Part shown: positions 1-8,909 of the stretch, piece after piece
Position numbering within the stretch: the stretch's first letter is position 1
How the letters are laid out: every line of letters starts with the position of its first letter
NCBI GenBank assembly: GCA_020444075.1
Contig: JAHLLR010000053.1
Location: 1-35,628, forward strand
DNA: 35,628 bases
From: Deltaproteobacteria bacterium
Lineage (GTDB): Bacteria; Desulfobacterota; Desulfobacteria; Desulfobacterales; Desulfosarcinaceae
Direction: 5' to 3'
The notes under the pieces: generated by a model
The model's database searches: none
Seen by the model: only the letters and a program-made list of their open reading frames with translations
Told to the model about the DNA's origin: nothing
Program-made: the position numbers and the translations under genes

Positions 1-1794
1 ATCAATTCAAAGGAGCGGGTGGGCCTGGTGGGACGCAACGGCCACGGCAAATCCACCCTGTTTCGCATCATCGTCGGCGAAGAAGGATACGATGAAGGGG
101 CCATCAGCATGCCCAAGGGATATCGCATCGGCTACGTGCAGCAGCACATTCAGTTCACCGAAAACACGGTCCTGGCCGAAGGCATGAAAGGGTTGATGGC
201 ATCGGAAAAGGATCACCACTGGAAGGTGGAAAAAATCCTGGCCGGACTGGGATTCTCCGACGGCGACATGGTCAGAAGCCCCCATGATTTCTCCGGTGGG
301 TTCCAGGTGCGGCTCAACCTGGCCAAAGTGCTGGTTTCGGAACCGGACCTGCTGCTGCTGGACGAACCCACCAACTACCTGGACATCACCTCCATCCGCT
401 GGATCGAAAATTTCCTGCTCTCCTGGCCCCATGAGCTGATCCTGATCACCCATGATCGGGGATTCATGGACAAGCTGGTCACCCACACCGTGGGCATTCA
501 CCGCAAAAAGGCCAGAAAAATAGAAGGCAACACGGAAAAGTACTACGATCGCATCGCCCAGGATGAGGAAATCTACGAAAAGACCCGGCTCAACGATGAG
601 CGCCGGGAAAAAGAGATCCGCCTGTTCATCTCCCGGTTCCGGGCCAAGGCCCGGCTGGCCAACATGGTCCAATCCCGCGTCAAAACCCTGGCCAAGATGG
701 AGAAAAAGGACAAGCTGGAGCAGGCGAAGAACCTGGAGTTCTCCTTTCGCAGCAAGCCTTTCAAGGGAAAGCAGGTGGTTACTGTGGAGAATCTCTCCTT
801 TGCCTGGGGGGCAAGCCGTCCACTTTTCGAAGACCTGGGTTTTTCCATCCTGGCCGGAGAACGGATCTGCGTCGTGGGCAAAAACGGCAAAGGCAAGACC
901 ACCCTGCTCAAAGTGCTGGCCGGCAGCCTGACCCCGGCAGCGGGCCAGATCACGTATAACCCCCAGGTCGAGTCCGGCGTGTTCGAGCAGACCAACATCC
1001 AGAGCCTGGTGGACAGCCGCACCGTGGAGGAGGAGATCCTTTACGCCCAGCCGGACGTGGACCGCCAGAAAGCCCGCAACATCTGCGGAGCCATGATGTT
1101 CGAGGGCGACAGCGCCCTGAAGAAAATCGGCGTACTGTCCGGGGGTGAAAAAAGCCGGGTGATGCTGGGCAAACTGCTGGTGACCCCGGTAAACCTGCTG
1201 ATGCTGGACGAACCCACCAACCATCTGGACATGGACGCCTGCGACGCCCTGCTGGCCGCCATCGATATTTTCGACGGCGCGGTGATCATGGTCACCCACA
1301 ACGAGATGTTCCTGCATGCCCTGGCCGACCGGTTGATTGTTTTCGATGACGTCGGCGCCCGCATGTTCGATGGCAATTACCAGGATTTCCTGGAAAAGGG
1401 CGGCTGGGGGGACACGGCGGCAATGACCCGCCGGGTTGACGATTCGGACGTCGACCGGTCGCCCGACCTTCCCCGTCTCACCAAAAAGGAACTGAGACGC
1501 CTGCGATCGGAAATCATCACCGAAAAATCCAAGGTGCTCAAGCCCTTGGAAGACATCATCGCCGCGGCAGAAAATGCAATTGAGAAAAATGAGGCCCTGC
1601 TCGACCGGCTGAACCAGGAGATGGTCGAGGCATCGGAACAAGGCGACGGCGTCCGGATCGGCCCCCTCTCTCAAAAGATCCGCGCCTGCCAGGAAATCAT
1701 CGAAACCCGTTTCGCCGAAATGGAGGAGATGGACGACCAGCGACAGCGGCTGGAAAAGAAATTCGAAAAACGCCTTGCCGAACTGGAAGGATGA
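1..1794 (+). CDS. ABC-F family ATP-binding protein, 5' end cut by window edge
   Basis: The reading frame is open from base 1, so the true start lies upstream; roughly 25-30 N-terminal residues are probably missing, because the first Walker A (GRNGHGKS) appears about 11 residues in. Two complete ABC modules follow on one chain with no membrane segments: the first has signature FSGGFQVRL and Walker B LLLLDEPTNYLD, the second has GKNGKGKTT, LSGGEKSRV and LLMLDEPTNHLD. A charged linker separates them, and a Lys/Glu-rich coiled-coil tail occupies about the last 110 residues. This is the ABC-F architecture (Uup/EttA group), whose members act on ribosomes or nucleic acid rather than in transport. 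The Uup-like C-terminal coiled coil suggests a housekeeping translation role, but the subfamily cannot be fixed by eye. Its stop codon overlaps the next start (ATGA), so the two genes are probably translationally coupled. Confidence 0.93.
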   Translation: MNSKERVGLVGRNGHGKSTLFRIIVGEEGYDEGAISMPKGYRIGYVQQHIQFTENTVLAEGMKGLMASEKDHHWKVEKILAGLGFSDGDMVRSPHDFSGGFQVRLNLAKVLVSEPDLLLLDEPTNYLDITSIRWIENFLLSWPHELILITHDRGFMDKLVTHTVGIHRKKARKIEGNTEKYYDRIAQDEEIYEKTRLNDERREKEIRLFISRFRAKARLANMVQSRVKTLAKMEKKDKLEQAKNLEFSFRSKPFKGKQVVTVENLSFAWGASRPLFEDLGFSILAGERICVVGKNGKGKTTLLKVLAGSLTPAAGQITYNPQVESGVFEQTNIQSLVDSRTVEEEILYAQPDVDRQKARNICGAMMFEGDSALKKIGVLSGGEKSRVMLGKLLVTPVNLLMLDEPTNHLDMDACDALLAAIDIFDGAVIMVTHNEMFLHALADRLIVFDDVGARMFDGNYQDFLEKGGWGDTAAMTRRVDDSDVDRSPDLPRLTKKELRRLRSEIITEKSKVLKPLEDIIAAAENAIEKNEALLDRLNQEMVEASEQGDGVRIGPLSQKIRACQEIIETRFAEMEEMDDQRQRLEKKFEKRLAELEG

Positions 1795-3320
1795 AATCCA
1801 TCCTGCTGATCAACCCACCGGTCACCAAGCCCTGCGAGCCCCCGGCGGGACTGGCCAAACTGGCCTGGGCACTGGGCGCCCAGGGAGTCGACTGCCGGGT
1901 GTACGATGCCAGCATCGATGGCGTCCTGGGATTGATCTATCGGCCGACAGCGGCCGACGATACCTGGTCCCGCCGGGCACTGGCCGGCCGCGCGGCCAGC
2001 ATCGATGCCCTGCGTTCCCCGGACCTGTATCGCCACCGGGACCGCTACAAACGGGCAGTCATGGACATCAACCGGGTCCTTCACATGGCGGGCCTTGAAT
2101 TCGATGCCACCCTTTCCCTGTCCAACTTCGGATCACCAACCCTTTCACCGGTTCGCAGCGCAGATTTGGTGCGGGCGGCCGAGCAATCCGAATCCAACCC
2201 GTTTCATTCCATTTTTTCTGATAGGTTGCTGGAGCTTTTCGACCAAGGCGAGCCGGACATCATCGGTCTGTCAATCAATTTCATGAGCCAGGCCCTGTGC
2301 GCCTTTGCCATGATCGGATTTATGCGCAAGCAGTTGCCCCGGGCAACGATCGTCTGCGGGGGCGGGCTGGTGACGTCCTGGATGAACATCCCGAACCTCG
2401 GCAGCCCCTTTGGCGGATTGATTGACGAAATAGTCTGCGGGCCGGGGGAAAACCGGCTGATCGAAATGTGTACGGGCAGAAAACGGATCCGGACGGCCGT
2501 TACCGGATATGATTTTTCCTGGACGGCCATGGGCCGTTACCTATCTCCGATGCGGGTGCTTCCCTACAGCACCTCCCGGGGGTGCTACTGGAAAAAATGC
2601 GCCTTCTGTCCGGAAACCGCTGAAGATGCACCTTACCTCACCGGCGCCCCGCAGGCGATGGTGGATGATCTGAGACAGGTGGCCGCGCAAACCTCGGCCG
2701 GGCTGGTCCACTTTCTGGACAATGCCCTCTCGCCCCGGCTGATGGGGCATCTGATCGACCATCCGCCCGGTGTGCCCTGGTATGGATTTGCCCGGGTCAC
2801 CCGGCACCTCACCGATCCTGCTTTTGTCAGCGGGTTGAAAACATCCGGATGTGTCATGCTGAAGCTGGGGGTGGAATCCGGGGACCAGGATGTGCTGGAC
2901 GCCCTTTCCAAAGGGATCGACATCGGCATGGTATCCAAGGCGCTCGGCACCATTCACGGGGCGGGCATCGCCACTTACGTATATCTGCTTTTCGGAACGC
3001 CGGCGGAAAATGAAAAAAGCGCCGGCAGGACGCTGGCCTTTACCCTCGCCCACGCCTCGTTCATCGATTTTCTCAACCTGGCCATCTTCAATCTTCCCGC
3101 CTACAGCCGCGAAGCCCATGGATTGGAGACGATGGACTTCTATGACGGTGACCTGTCATTGTATCGGGAATTTATCCATCCCCGGGGTTGGAACCGTAAC
3201 CGGGTGAGGCGGTTTTTATCCAAGACCTTTAAAAAACAGGCTGCCATCAAAACCATCTTAAACAACGACCCTCCGTTTTTCACCTCCAACCACGCGCCTT
3301 TCTTCGCCATGCCCGGTTGA
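1791..3320 (+). CDS. B12-binding-domain radical SAM protein
   Basis: This 509-residue protein begins with a Rossmann-like half (LLINPPV at residues 5-11) typical of cobalamin-binding radical SAM proteins, and reads IIGLSINF near residue 157 and VCGGGLV near 188. The radical SAM cluster motif is SRGCYWKKCAFC, Cys265, Cys270 and Cys273, a CX4CX2C spacing instead of the textbook CX3CX2C; this spacing occurs in a subset of B12-type radical SAM proteins. Further down, KLGVESG and YLLFGTP fit the rest of the TIM barrel. The start ATG overlaps the stop of the ABC-F gene by 4 bp. The substrate is unknown: the family includes methyltransferases and RiPP-modifying enzymes, but no precursor peptide gene is visible nearby. 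A functional assignment beyond the superfamily would be a guess. Confidence 0.85.
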   Translation: MKSILLINPPVTKPCEPPAGLAKLAWALGAQGVDCRVYDASIDGVLGLIYRPTAADDTWSRRALAGRAASIDALRSPDLYRHRDRYKRAVMDINRVLHMAGLEFDATLSLSNFGSPTLSPVRSADLVRAAEQSESNPFHSIFSDRLLELFDQGEPDIIGLSINFMSQALCAFAMIGFMRKQLPRATIVCGGGLVTSWMNIPNLGSPFGGLIDEIVCGPGENRLIEMCTGRKRIRTAVTGYDFSWTAMGRYLSPMRVLPYSTSRGCYWKKCAFCPETAEDAPYLTGAPQAMVDDLRQVAAQTSAGLVHFLDNALSPRLMGHLIDHPPGVPWYGFARVTRHLTDPAFVSGLKTSGCVMLKLGVESGDQDVLDALSKGIDIGMVSKALGTIHGAGIATYVYLLFGTPAENEKSAGRTLAFTLAHASFIDFLNLAIFNLPAYSREAHGLETMDFYDGDLSLYREFIHPRGWNRNRVRRFLSKTFKKQAAIKTILNNDPPFFTSNHAPFFAMPG

Positions 3321-3328
3321 TTTTAGTA

Positions 3329-3358
3329 TTGACAAAGCAATTGATGTACTAATATATT
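3329..3358 (+). promoter_or_regulatory. Sigma-70-type promoter of the GntR regulator gene
   Basis: A perfect -35 box TTGACA (3329-3334) is followed after 18 bp by TATATT (3353-3358). The -10 box lies inside the 30-bp palindrome at 3340-3369, and the GntR start codon is about 85 bp downstream. The overlap points to autoregulation by occlusion of RNA polymerase. Confidence 0.7.
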
Positions 3359-3369
3359 AGTACATCAAT
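3340..3369. promoter_or_regulatory. 30-bp perfect palindrome, likely GntR operator
   Basis: Bases 3340-3354 are the exact reverse complement of 3355-3369 (half-site ATTGATGTACTAATA). It covers the spacer and -10 region of the promoter at 3329-3358, immediately upstream of a GntR/FCD regulator gene. FCD-type GntR proteins bind palindromes as dimers and often repress their own promoter, so this is most simply its operator. It has no T-run and sits 20 bp after the radical SAM stop codon, so a terminator is less likely. I did not find a second full copy upstream of the ABC operon. Confidence 0.7.
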
Positions 3370-3443
3370 GAACATAATTCACTTTTTATCCGCTCATCAA
3401 TCCATCTCGAATCGATGTCCTATCCAGTTGAGGGAGTCTTTTG

Positions 3444-4079
3444 ATGAATTTTGCCGCCGCACCCGGAAACCAATTGTTGCGTCAACAGGTTTATGAACAC
3501 CTGCGAAGAGAACTGAAAAGCGAAAAGCTAGCTCCGGGCAACACCGTTAGGATCAACCAGCTCGGTGAAGCGCTTGGAATCAGCCGGACACCCCTGCGGG
3601 ATGCACTCCTTCAACTTCAGGCCGAAGGATTTGTCACCTTTTTGCCCCAACGCGGAATCCTGATCAATGAAGTCGCGGAAAAGGAAATTAAAGATATCTA
3701 CGAGATGCTCGGCGCTTTGGATTCCCGCGGGCTGCTGTCGGTTTTCTCTCGGATCGGCAGCGGTGAAATCCATCGAATGAAAACGATCAACGAAGAGATG
3801 CTTCTTCAAGTGAAAAATCGCGCTTACTATGAATACTTCGATCTGAATACCGGTTTTCACAATGTCTACCTGAATTTATCAGACAACACGCTGTTGCTCA
3901 ATCAGCTGAACATCCTCAGGCAGCGATTGTTCGATTTCGGGACAAAGGGTGAATGGATAAAAAAGGTCCAGGTGCTCAACTATCAGGAGCACTTGAAACT
4001 CATCGAACTGATCGAAGCCGGCAACGCCAACATCACAGCCGATTTCATTCGTGATGTACATTGCTCCATCAACTGGTAG
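3444..4079 (+). CDS. GntR family transcriptional regulator, FadR/FCD type
   Basis: The predicted 211-residue protein has an N-terminal winged helix (VYEHLRRELKSEKLAPG, then INQLGEALGISRTPLRDAL with the typical GntR recognition helix, about residues 14-65, ending LPQRGILIN). An all-helical FCD-like ligand-binding domain (about 70-211, EIKDIYEML and later residues) follows. The ATG at 3444 is preferred over the TTG at 3441 because GGGAG lies 7 bp upstream. FCD domains usually bind carboxylic acids or metals. The gene precedes a peptide-type ABC operon on the same strand by about 150 bp, so it probably controls that operon as well as itself. The ligand is unknown. Confidence 0.88.
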   Translation: MNFAAAPGNQLLRQQVYEHLRRELKSEKLAPGNTVRINQLGEALGISRTPLRDALLQLQAEGFVTFLPQRGILINEVAEKEIKDIYEMLGALDSRGLLSVFSRIGSGEIHRMKTINEEMLLQVKNRAYYEYFDLNTGFHNVYLNLSDNTLLLNQLNILRQRLFDFGTKGEWIKKVQVLNYQEHLKLIELIEAGNANITADFIRDVHCSINW

Positions 4080-4227
4080 CATCAAAACAAGCTTGTACCC
4101 TTCGTCGGACCATGAGCCCCGTTACCGGACCCACGCCATACCCGTGTAGACGGGGATAGGGTTCACATCGGCCGCCGCGGGACGGGTCAGCACCCATTCC
4201 ATCAAAATCAATCATAAAGGGGGAAAA

Positions 4228-5778
4228 ATGGGAAAACATCTGGCATTGATTTTTCTACTGGTTGCGTCAGTTGCAGCGATGGCGAATCCCGCAGCCGCGG
4301 CGGAAAAAAACATGGTTTTCGCTTCGCCATACGGGATCACCACCCTGGATCCGTCCGTCTCTTATTCGACGGAGCTGACCTATATGGCCAACATTTATGA
4401 AACCCTGATCAGGGTCAATCCGCCGGGGAGCAAAGAACGGTTCAGCTATCTGCTGGCAACCGGTTTCAATGCTTCCGAAAACGGGTTGAAGTACACCTTC
4501 AACCTGAGAAAAGGGGTAAAGTTTCACGATGGCACCCCCTTTACCGCAGAGGCGGTTAAATACTCGATCGAACGGACCACGGGGCTTGGCAAAGGTGCGG
4601 CGTTTATCTGGGGAGACCTGGCGTCAATCGATATCGTCGATGACTATACCGTTACGTTTGTAATGAAACAGGCGGTCCCCCTGCCGCTGATCGCCGCTTC
4701 GGCCTATGCGTCCTATATCCTCAGCCCGTCGATGAAGGACAAGGACACCGCCTGGTTCGACCAGGGACATGCCTGCGGCACCGGTCCGTATATGCTGAAA
4801 AACTACAAAGATGGCGAGAGCTGGATGCTGGCCAAGTTCGACGATTACTGGGGAGGATGGAAAGGCCCCCACGTTGAAAACGTACTGGTCAAATATACCA
4901 AGGAAGCGCTGATTCAGCTGCAAATGCTTCAGTCCGGCCAGGCTGCAATGGTGGGCCGCATACCCCTGGACAGCTATCCGGCAGTAAAATCGGGTAAGGA
5001 TACGACGGTTGTTTATGGGCCCAGCTATCAAAACTACATGGCTTTTTTCAACACGACCCGGCCGCCGCTGGATAACGTCAAGGTGCGCAAGGCCCTGGCC
5101 CATGCAATCCCCTACAAGGACATTATCGATATCGGTTTCAACGGAATGGCTACTCAGGCGCGCGGTCCCGTGCCAAAAGGTCAGTTCGGCTACTCCGAAA
5201 AGGTGGTCCAATATAACTATGATATAGGAAAAGCGAAAAAACTGTTGGCTGAGGCCGGGTACCCCAATGGCGGCTTCAATCTGACCCTGACCTATGCCGC
5301 CGAAAATCCACAGGAAGCCCGGTTCGCACCCTTAATTCAGAGCGAATTCAAGAAAATCGGAATCGATGTGGAGATCAAGGCGCTCGTCTGGACCTCCCAA
5401 TGGAGCCAGGCCAAAGCAGACCCGAAAAATGCCCAGGACATCTTTTTGTTATTATGGTGGCCGACCTACAGCGATCCCTATGAGACACTTTTTTCGCTGC
5501 TGCACGATGAAGGCGACAAACCGGCCTGGAACCTGGCTTACTATAAAAACCCGGCGTACGACGAATTGATCCGCCAGGCGTACGAAACCACGGGCAGTCA
5601 GCCCGAAAAGGCGCTGGAACTTTACGTCAACGCCCAGAACCTGATCCAGGCCGACTGCCCGGTGGCCTGGCTGGTGGACATCGTCGGCAACTGGCCGGCC
5701 AGCAAACGGCTCAAAGGGCTTGCCATCAACCCGGCGTATCCCAATGTTCCGTTCTTTTATGACATGCACCTGGAATAA
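4228..5778 (+). CDS. ABC transporter substrate-binding protein, family 5 (peptide/nickel/opine type)
   Basis: This 516-residue protein starts with a Sec signal peptide (hydrophobic stretch LALIFLLVASVAAMA, probable cleavage after AAAA near residue 25). The mature part has the SBP family 5 hallmarks: a region TLDPSVSY, LRKGVKFHDGTPFTAEAVKYSIER around residues 91-114 (the family signature area), and a C-terminal lobe with YPNVPFFYDMH. It captures the ligand in the periplasm and delivers it to the two permeases encoded just downstream. A strong ribosome binding site (AAAGGGGG) lies 7 bp before the ATG. The family binds oligopeptides, dipeptides, nickel or glutathione. The amidase at the end of the same operon makes a small amide or peptide-like ligand plausible, but specificity cannot be read here. 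Confidence 0.92.
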   Translation: MGKHLALIFLLVASVAAMANPAAAAEKNMVFASPYGITTLDPSVSYSTELTYMANIYETLIRVNPPGSKERFSYLLATGFNASENGLKYTFNLRKGVKFHDGTPFTAEAVKYSIERTTGLGKGAAFIWGDLASIDIVDDYTVTFVMKQAVPLPLIAASAYASYILSPSMKDKDTAWFDQGHACGTGPYMLKNYKDGESWMLAKFDDYWGGWKGPHVENVLVKYTKEALIQLQMLQSGQAAMVGRIPLDSYPAVKSGKDTTVVYGPSYQNYMAFFNTTRPPLDNVKVRKALAHAIPYKDIIDIGFNGMATQARGPVPKGQFGYSEKVVQYNYDIGKAKKLLAEAGYPNGGFNLTLTYAAENPQEARFAPLIQSEFKKIGIDVEIKALVWTSQWSQAKADPKNAQDIFLLLWWPTYSDPYETLFSLLHDEGDKPAWNLAYYKNPAYDELIRQAYETTGSQPEKALELYVNAQNLIQADCPVAWLVDIVGNWPASKRLKGLAINPAYPNVPFFYDMHLE

Positions 5779-5836
5779 TCAACACGATGCCTGGGGTCCT
5801 GTTTTCTCCGACGGGACCCCGGGACGGCGATGAAAC

Positions 5837-6853
5837 ATGTCCCTTGTCCCTTTTCTATCCAGACGGTTGATCGGCCTGGCTGTCATGCTTGTGGCCTTGA
5901 GCGCGCTGGTTTTCTTCTTTTCGCGTTCAATCCCCGGCGATGTTGCCGCTATGTATATCGGGGGCATGGCCAAGCCGGAACAGATCGAACGGGCACGCCA
6001 GGAATTGGGTCTCGACCAGCCATTGACCCTGCAGTATGTGAAGTACATGAAAAAGCTTCTCAGCGGTGACCTTGGCATCTCCCTTCGGACCCATCGCCCG
6101 GTTTTTCAGGATCTGCTCGAGAAGATCCCCATGTCCATGGAAGTGGTTTTATGGGCGATTGCACTGGCCATGGTGTTGGGGATCGGGTTTGGCGGCCTTG
6201 CCGCGCTCCGGCAGGGCACCTGGATCGACGAAGGCATCAAGTGGCTGTCGTCCGCAGCGGTCAGCATCCCCATCTTTTTTCTCGCCCTGCTGCTGCAGCT
6301 CATCTTTTTCAATCTCCTGGGCTGGTTTCCCCTGCAGGGACGCATCGACACGTTTCTGGAATTTTCCAATCCCCTTGAATTGGTGACGGGTTTCAGCCTG
6401 ATCGATTCGCTGTTGACGGGCAATCACGCGGCTTTTTTCAACGTAGCCTGGCACATGGTGCTGCCGGTTCTCTCCCTGATTGCCTATCCGCTCGGACTGA
6501 TCACCCGTCTGACGCGGTCATCGCTGCTGGAAGTCATGAGCCAGGATTATATCCTGGCCGCACGGGCATCCGGTATTCGGGAATCGGTTCTTTTTTTCAG
6601 GTACGGCCTTCGAAATGCCCTTTCACCCGTGTTGACGGTGGTCGGTCTTTCCGTGGCCCTGACCCTGCTGGCCACGTTTTATGTGGAAATCATCTTTAAC
6701 TGGCCGGGGATCGGTTATTATGCGCTGACCGCTATTTTAAGCCTCGACTATCCGGTATTGATGGGCGTCACGCTGATGATCGGAACCGTTTACGTGGTAG
6801 CCAATACCAGCATGGACATCCTCCGGCGAATCGTTGACCCCCGGATCAAGTAA
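5837..6853 (+). CDS. ABC transporter permease, DppB/OppB type
   Basis: The 338-residue protein has about six hydrophobic segments, an N-terminal one (LIGLAVMLVALSALVFFF) and the typical DppB start (RRLIGLAVML). The inner-membrane permease motif that docks the ATPase is visible around residues 236-265 (SQDYILAARASGIRE, the EAA loop), followed by FRYGLRNALSPVLTVVGL. It forms the transmembrane channel together with the DppC-type protein whose gene starts 5 bp after its stop. The gap from the binding-protein gene is 58 bp. Only the general transporter class can be assigned. Confidence 0.93.
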   Translation: MSLVPFLSRRLIGLAVMLVALSALVFFFSRSIPGDVAAMYIGGMAKPEQIERARQELGLDQPLTLQYVKYMKKLLSGDLGISLRTHRPVFQDLLEKIPMSMEVVLWAIALAMVLGIGFGGLAALRQGTWIDEGIKWLSSAAVSIPIFFLALLLQLIFFNLLGWFPLQGRIDTFLEFSNPLELVTGFSLIDSLLTGNHAAFFNVAWHMVLPVLSLIAYPLGLITRLTRSSLLEVMSQDYILAARASGIRESVLFFRYGLRNALSPVLTVVGLSVALTLLATFYVEIIFNWPGIGYYALTAILSLDYPVLMGVTLMIGTVYVVANTSMDILRRIVDPRIK

Positions 6854-6858
6854 AAATT

Positions 6859-7758
6859 ATGTCAGACCTCGATTTCAAGCAACTGGCCGAAAAAGCCGCC
6901 GCCGATCATCGCCGGCACCGGCGATACCTGCTTCGCCTGGTGTTCAAAAAAAGAGCGGCGCTGGCCGCCGCCGCCATTTTGTCACTCATGGTCCTGGCGG
7001 CAGTATTCGCACCCTGGATCGCACCTTACCCCGACCAGGGGAAAGGGGAAGTAAACCTTGCGGATCGGCTGCAGCCGGCATCTTTCAACCACTATCTGGG
7101 AACGGACGTTTACGGCCGGGACATGCTCAGCCGTATCATCTACGGCTCCCGGATTTCTATTTTCGGTGGATTGATCATTGTCGTAGCAGCAGCCCTGATC
7201 GGCGTGCCGCTGGGTTTGCTGGCCGGCTACCGGGAAGGAATTCCCGGAGCAATCATCACCCGCGTGGTGGAACTGGTCCTCTCATTCCCTGCCGTACTTC
7301 TGGCCATGGGCATTTCCATCGTGGCCGGAGCGGGCTTTGCCACCGCCGTAATCGCCCTGATAATCCCCTGGTGGCCCTGGTATACCCGGCTGGTCCAGGG
7401 GGAAGTGATATCAATCAAGCACATGTTGTATGTAGAGGCCGCCGGCATGCTGGGCTATGGCCGGGTCTATATCCTTTTCAGACACCTGCTGCCCAATATC
7501 CTCACGCCCGTCATCGTCATGATGCTGCTGGATTTCGGACCGGCAATAATCTCCATCGGATTGCTGAGTTTTCTGGGCCTCGGCACACAGCCACCCCAGG
7601 CGGACTGGGGGCTCATGGTCTGGGAAGGGGCACCCAACATTTTGAACCAATGGTGGATCGCGGTTGTTCCGGGGTGCGCCATGTTCATTCTCGTGACTGC
7701 ATTCAATCTTTTTGGGGACCGATTAAAGGAAGTCCTTTCGATCGATAGCAATCAATAA
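6859..7758 (+). CDS. ABC transporter permease, DppC/OppC type
   Basis: The 299-residue protein begins with a cytoplasmic basic stretch and the OppC-type N-terminal membrane segment (ALAAAAILSLMVLAAVFAPWIAPY), then HYLGTDVYGRDMLSRIIYGSRIS, the highly conserved DppC/OppC signature near residues 75-97. The EAA ATPase-docking loop is at VEAAGMLGYGRVYILFRHLLPN. It pairs with the DppB-type permease encoded 5 bp upstream. A 71-bp gap separates it from the first ATPase gene. Confidence 0.93.
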   Translation: MSDLDFKQLAEKAAADHRRHRRYLLRLVFKKRAALAAAAILSLMVLAAVFAPWIAPYPDQGKGEVNLADRLQPASFNHYLGTDVYGRDMLSRIIYGSRISIFGGLIIVVAAALIGVPLGLLAGYREGIPGAIITRVVELVLSFPAVLLAMGISIVAGAGFATAVIALIIPWWPWYTRLVQGEVISIKHMLYVEAAGMLGYGRVYILFRHLLPNILTPVIVMMLLDFGPAIISIGLLSFLGLGTQPPQADWGLMVWEGAPNILNQWWIAVVPGCAMFILVTAFNLFGDRLKEVLSIDSNQ

Positions 7759-7829
7759 ACACGAAAGCCGGTAGAGCCTACCAGGCGGACAGAAAACGAT
7801 CACCGCTGGCAACCTTTCCGGAACGATCG

Positions 7830-8909
7830 ATGATGAAATCAAACACCAGCGTCAGTCAACCCGTTTTGCGGGTCAGGAATCTGAAGGTCGATTTCCCCAG
7901 TTCCAGGGGAAGGGTCAGGATCCTCGAAGGGGTCAATTTTTCCCTTTATCCCGGAGAAATTCTCGCACTGGTCGGCGAAACCGGATGCGGCAAAAGCGTG
8001 ACGGCCAAATCAATCCTCAACCTGCTGCCCCGGTCTGGCGTTCATCGCCATGGGGAAGTATTCCTCGACGGATGCGACCTGATGAAGCTTTCCAATGCAG
8101 CCATGCGGCCTTTCCGCGGCCGACGGATCGCAATGATTTTTCAGAATCCGCAATCCAGCATCAACCCCGTATTTACCTTGGGGGAGCAGATCTTCCGCCT
8201 CATCCGTATGTATCTGTCCGATGAAATCAAGGCCGTTCAACAGCGTCTGAACATCAGCGGTCGGGCAGCGGTGGGTCAAATCGCCAAGGAGCGGTTCGAA
8301 GAGGTGGGATTGACCGATGTCGAGCGACTGCTCAAATCCTATGCCCATCAGATCAGCGGCGGCATGGCCCAACGATATCGGATTGCAACCGCACTGCTGA
8401 GTTCTCCAGAAGTTCTCATCGCAGATGAAGCCACCTCGGCATTGGATGTAACGGTTCAATCCCATATTTTAAAACTGCTTCGCTCACTGTGCCGCCGGAA
8501 AGGAACTTCCATCGTTTTCATTACCCACGACCTGGGCATCGCCGCCCAGATGTGCGACCGGGTGGCCGTGATGTACTCCGGTCGGATTGTCGAGACCGCG
8601 CCGACACTATCCATTTTTGAAGCGCCGCGGCACCCTTATACGCAAGGGCTTCTGGCTGCGGTCCCCCGACTCGGCAGCGGTAAGCGACTGGCGAATATCC
8701 CGGGCATGATTCCTGACCTGGCCAACCCGCCTGCCGGGTGCCGTTTCCACCCCCGTTGCCCGCAGGTCATGGCGTGCTGCAAAGAGGAAAAACCGCCCCA
8801 GCAGGATATCGACGAACAGCATCAGGTCGCCTGTTATCTTTATGGTGAACATGTCCCGTGCCTGCCGACAGGCCATTCACGCCAGCCTCAGGGAGCGATT
8901 GTTGAATAA
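7830..8909 (+). CDS. Peptide-type ABC transporter ATPase, DppD/OppD type
   Basis: The 359-residue cytoplasmic ATPase has Walker A GETGCGKS, Q-loop IFQNPQSSINP, signature ISGGMAQRYRIA, Walker B VLIADEATSALD and H-loop FITHDLG. The C-terminal oligopeptide/dipeptide-transporter extension (PPAGCRFHPRCPQ, cysteines near residues 301 and 309) is present. This extension marks OppD/DppD and OppF/DppF proteins. Two in-frame ATGs lie side by side (7830 and 7833), and the Shine-Dalgarno is weak. The last 8 bp overlap the following ATPase gene if that gene starts at its TTG. It forms a heterodimeric motor with that protein. Confidence 0.93.
   Translation: MMKSNTSVSQPVLRVRNLKVDFPSSRGRVRILEGVNFSLYPGEILALVGETGCGKSVTAKSILNLLPRSGVHRHGEVFLDGCDLMKLSNAAMRPFRGRRIAMIFQNPQSSINPVFTLGEQIFRLIRMYLSDEIKAVQQRLNISGRAAVGQIAKERFEEVGLTDVERLLKSYAHQISGGMAQRYRIATALLSSPEVLIADEATSALDVTVQSHILKLLRSLCRRKGTSIVFITHDLGIAAQMCDRVAVMYSGRIVETAPTLSIFEAPRHPYTQGLLAAVPRLGSGKRLANIPGMIPDLANPPAGCRFHPRCPQVMACCKEEKPPQQDIDEQHQVACYLYGEHVPCLPTGHSRQPQGAIVE

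Noticed and set aside
7-1674. Long open frame on the minus strand opposite the ABC-F gene
   Set aside because: It has no family motif and lies entirely antisense to clear ABC modules; high-GC codon bias produces such shadows.
4141-4154. CCCGT/ACGGG hairpin upstream of the ABC transporter binding-protein gene
   Set aside because: Only a 5-bp stem with a 4-nt loop and no T-run; too weak to call an attenuator or riboswitch.
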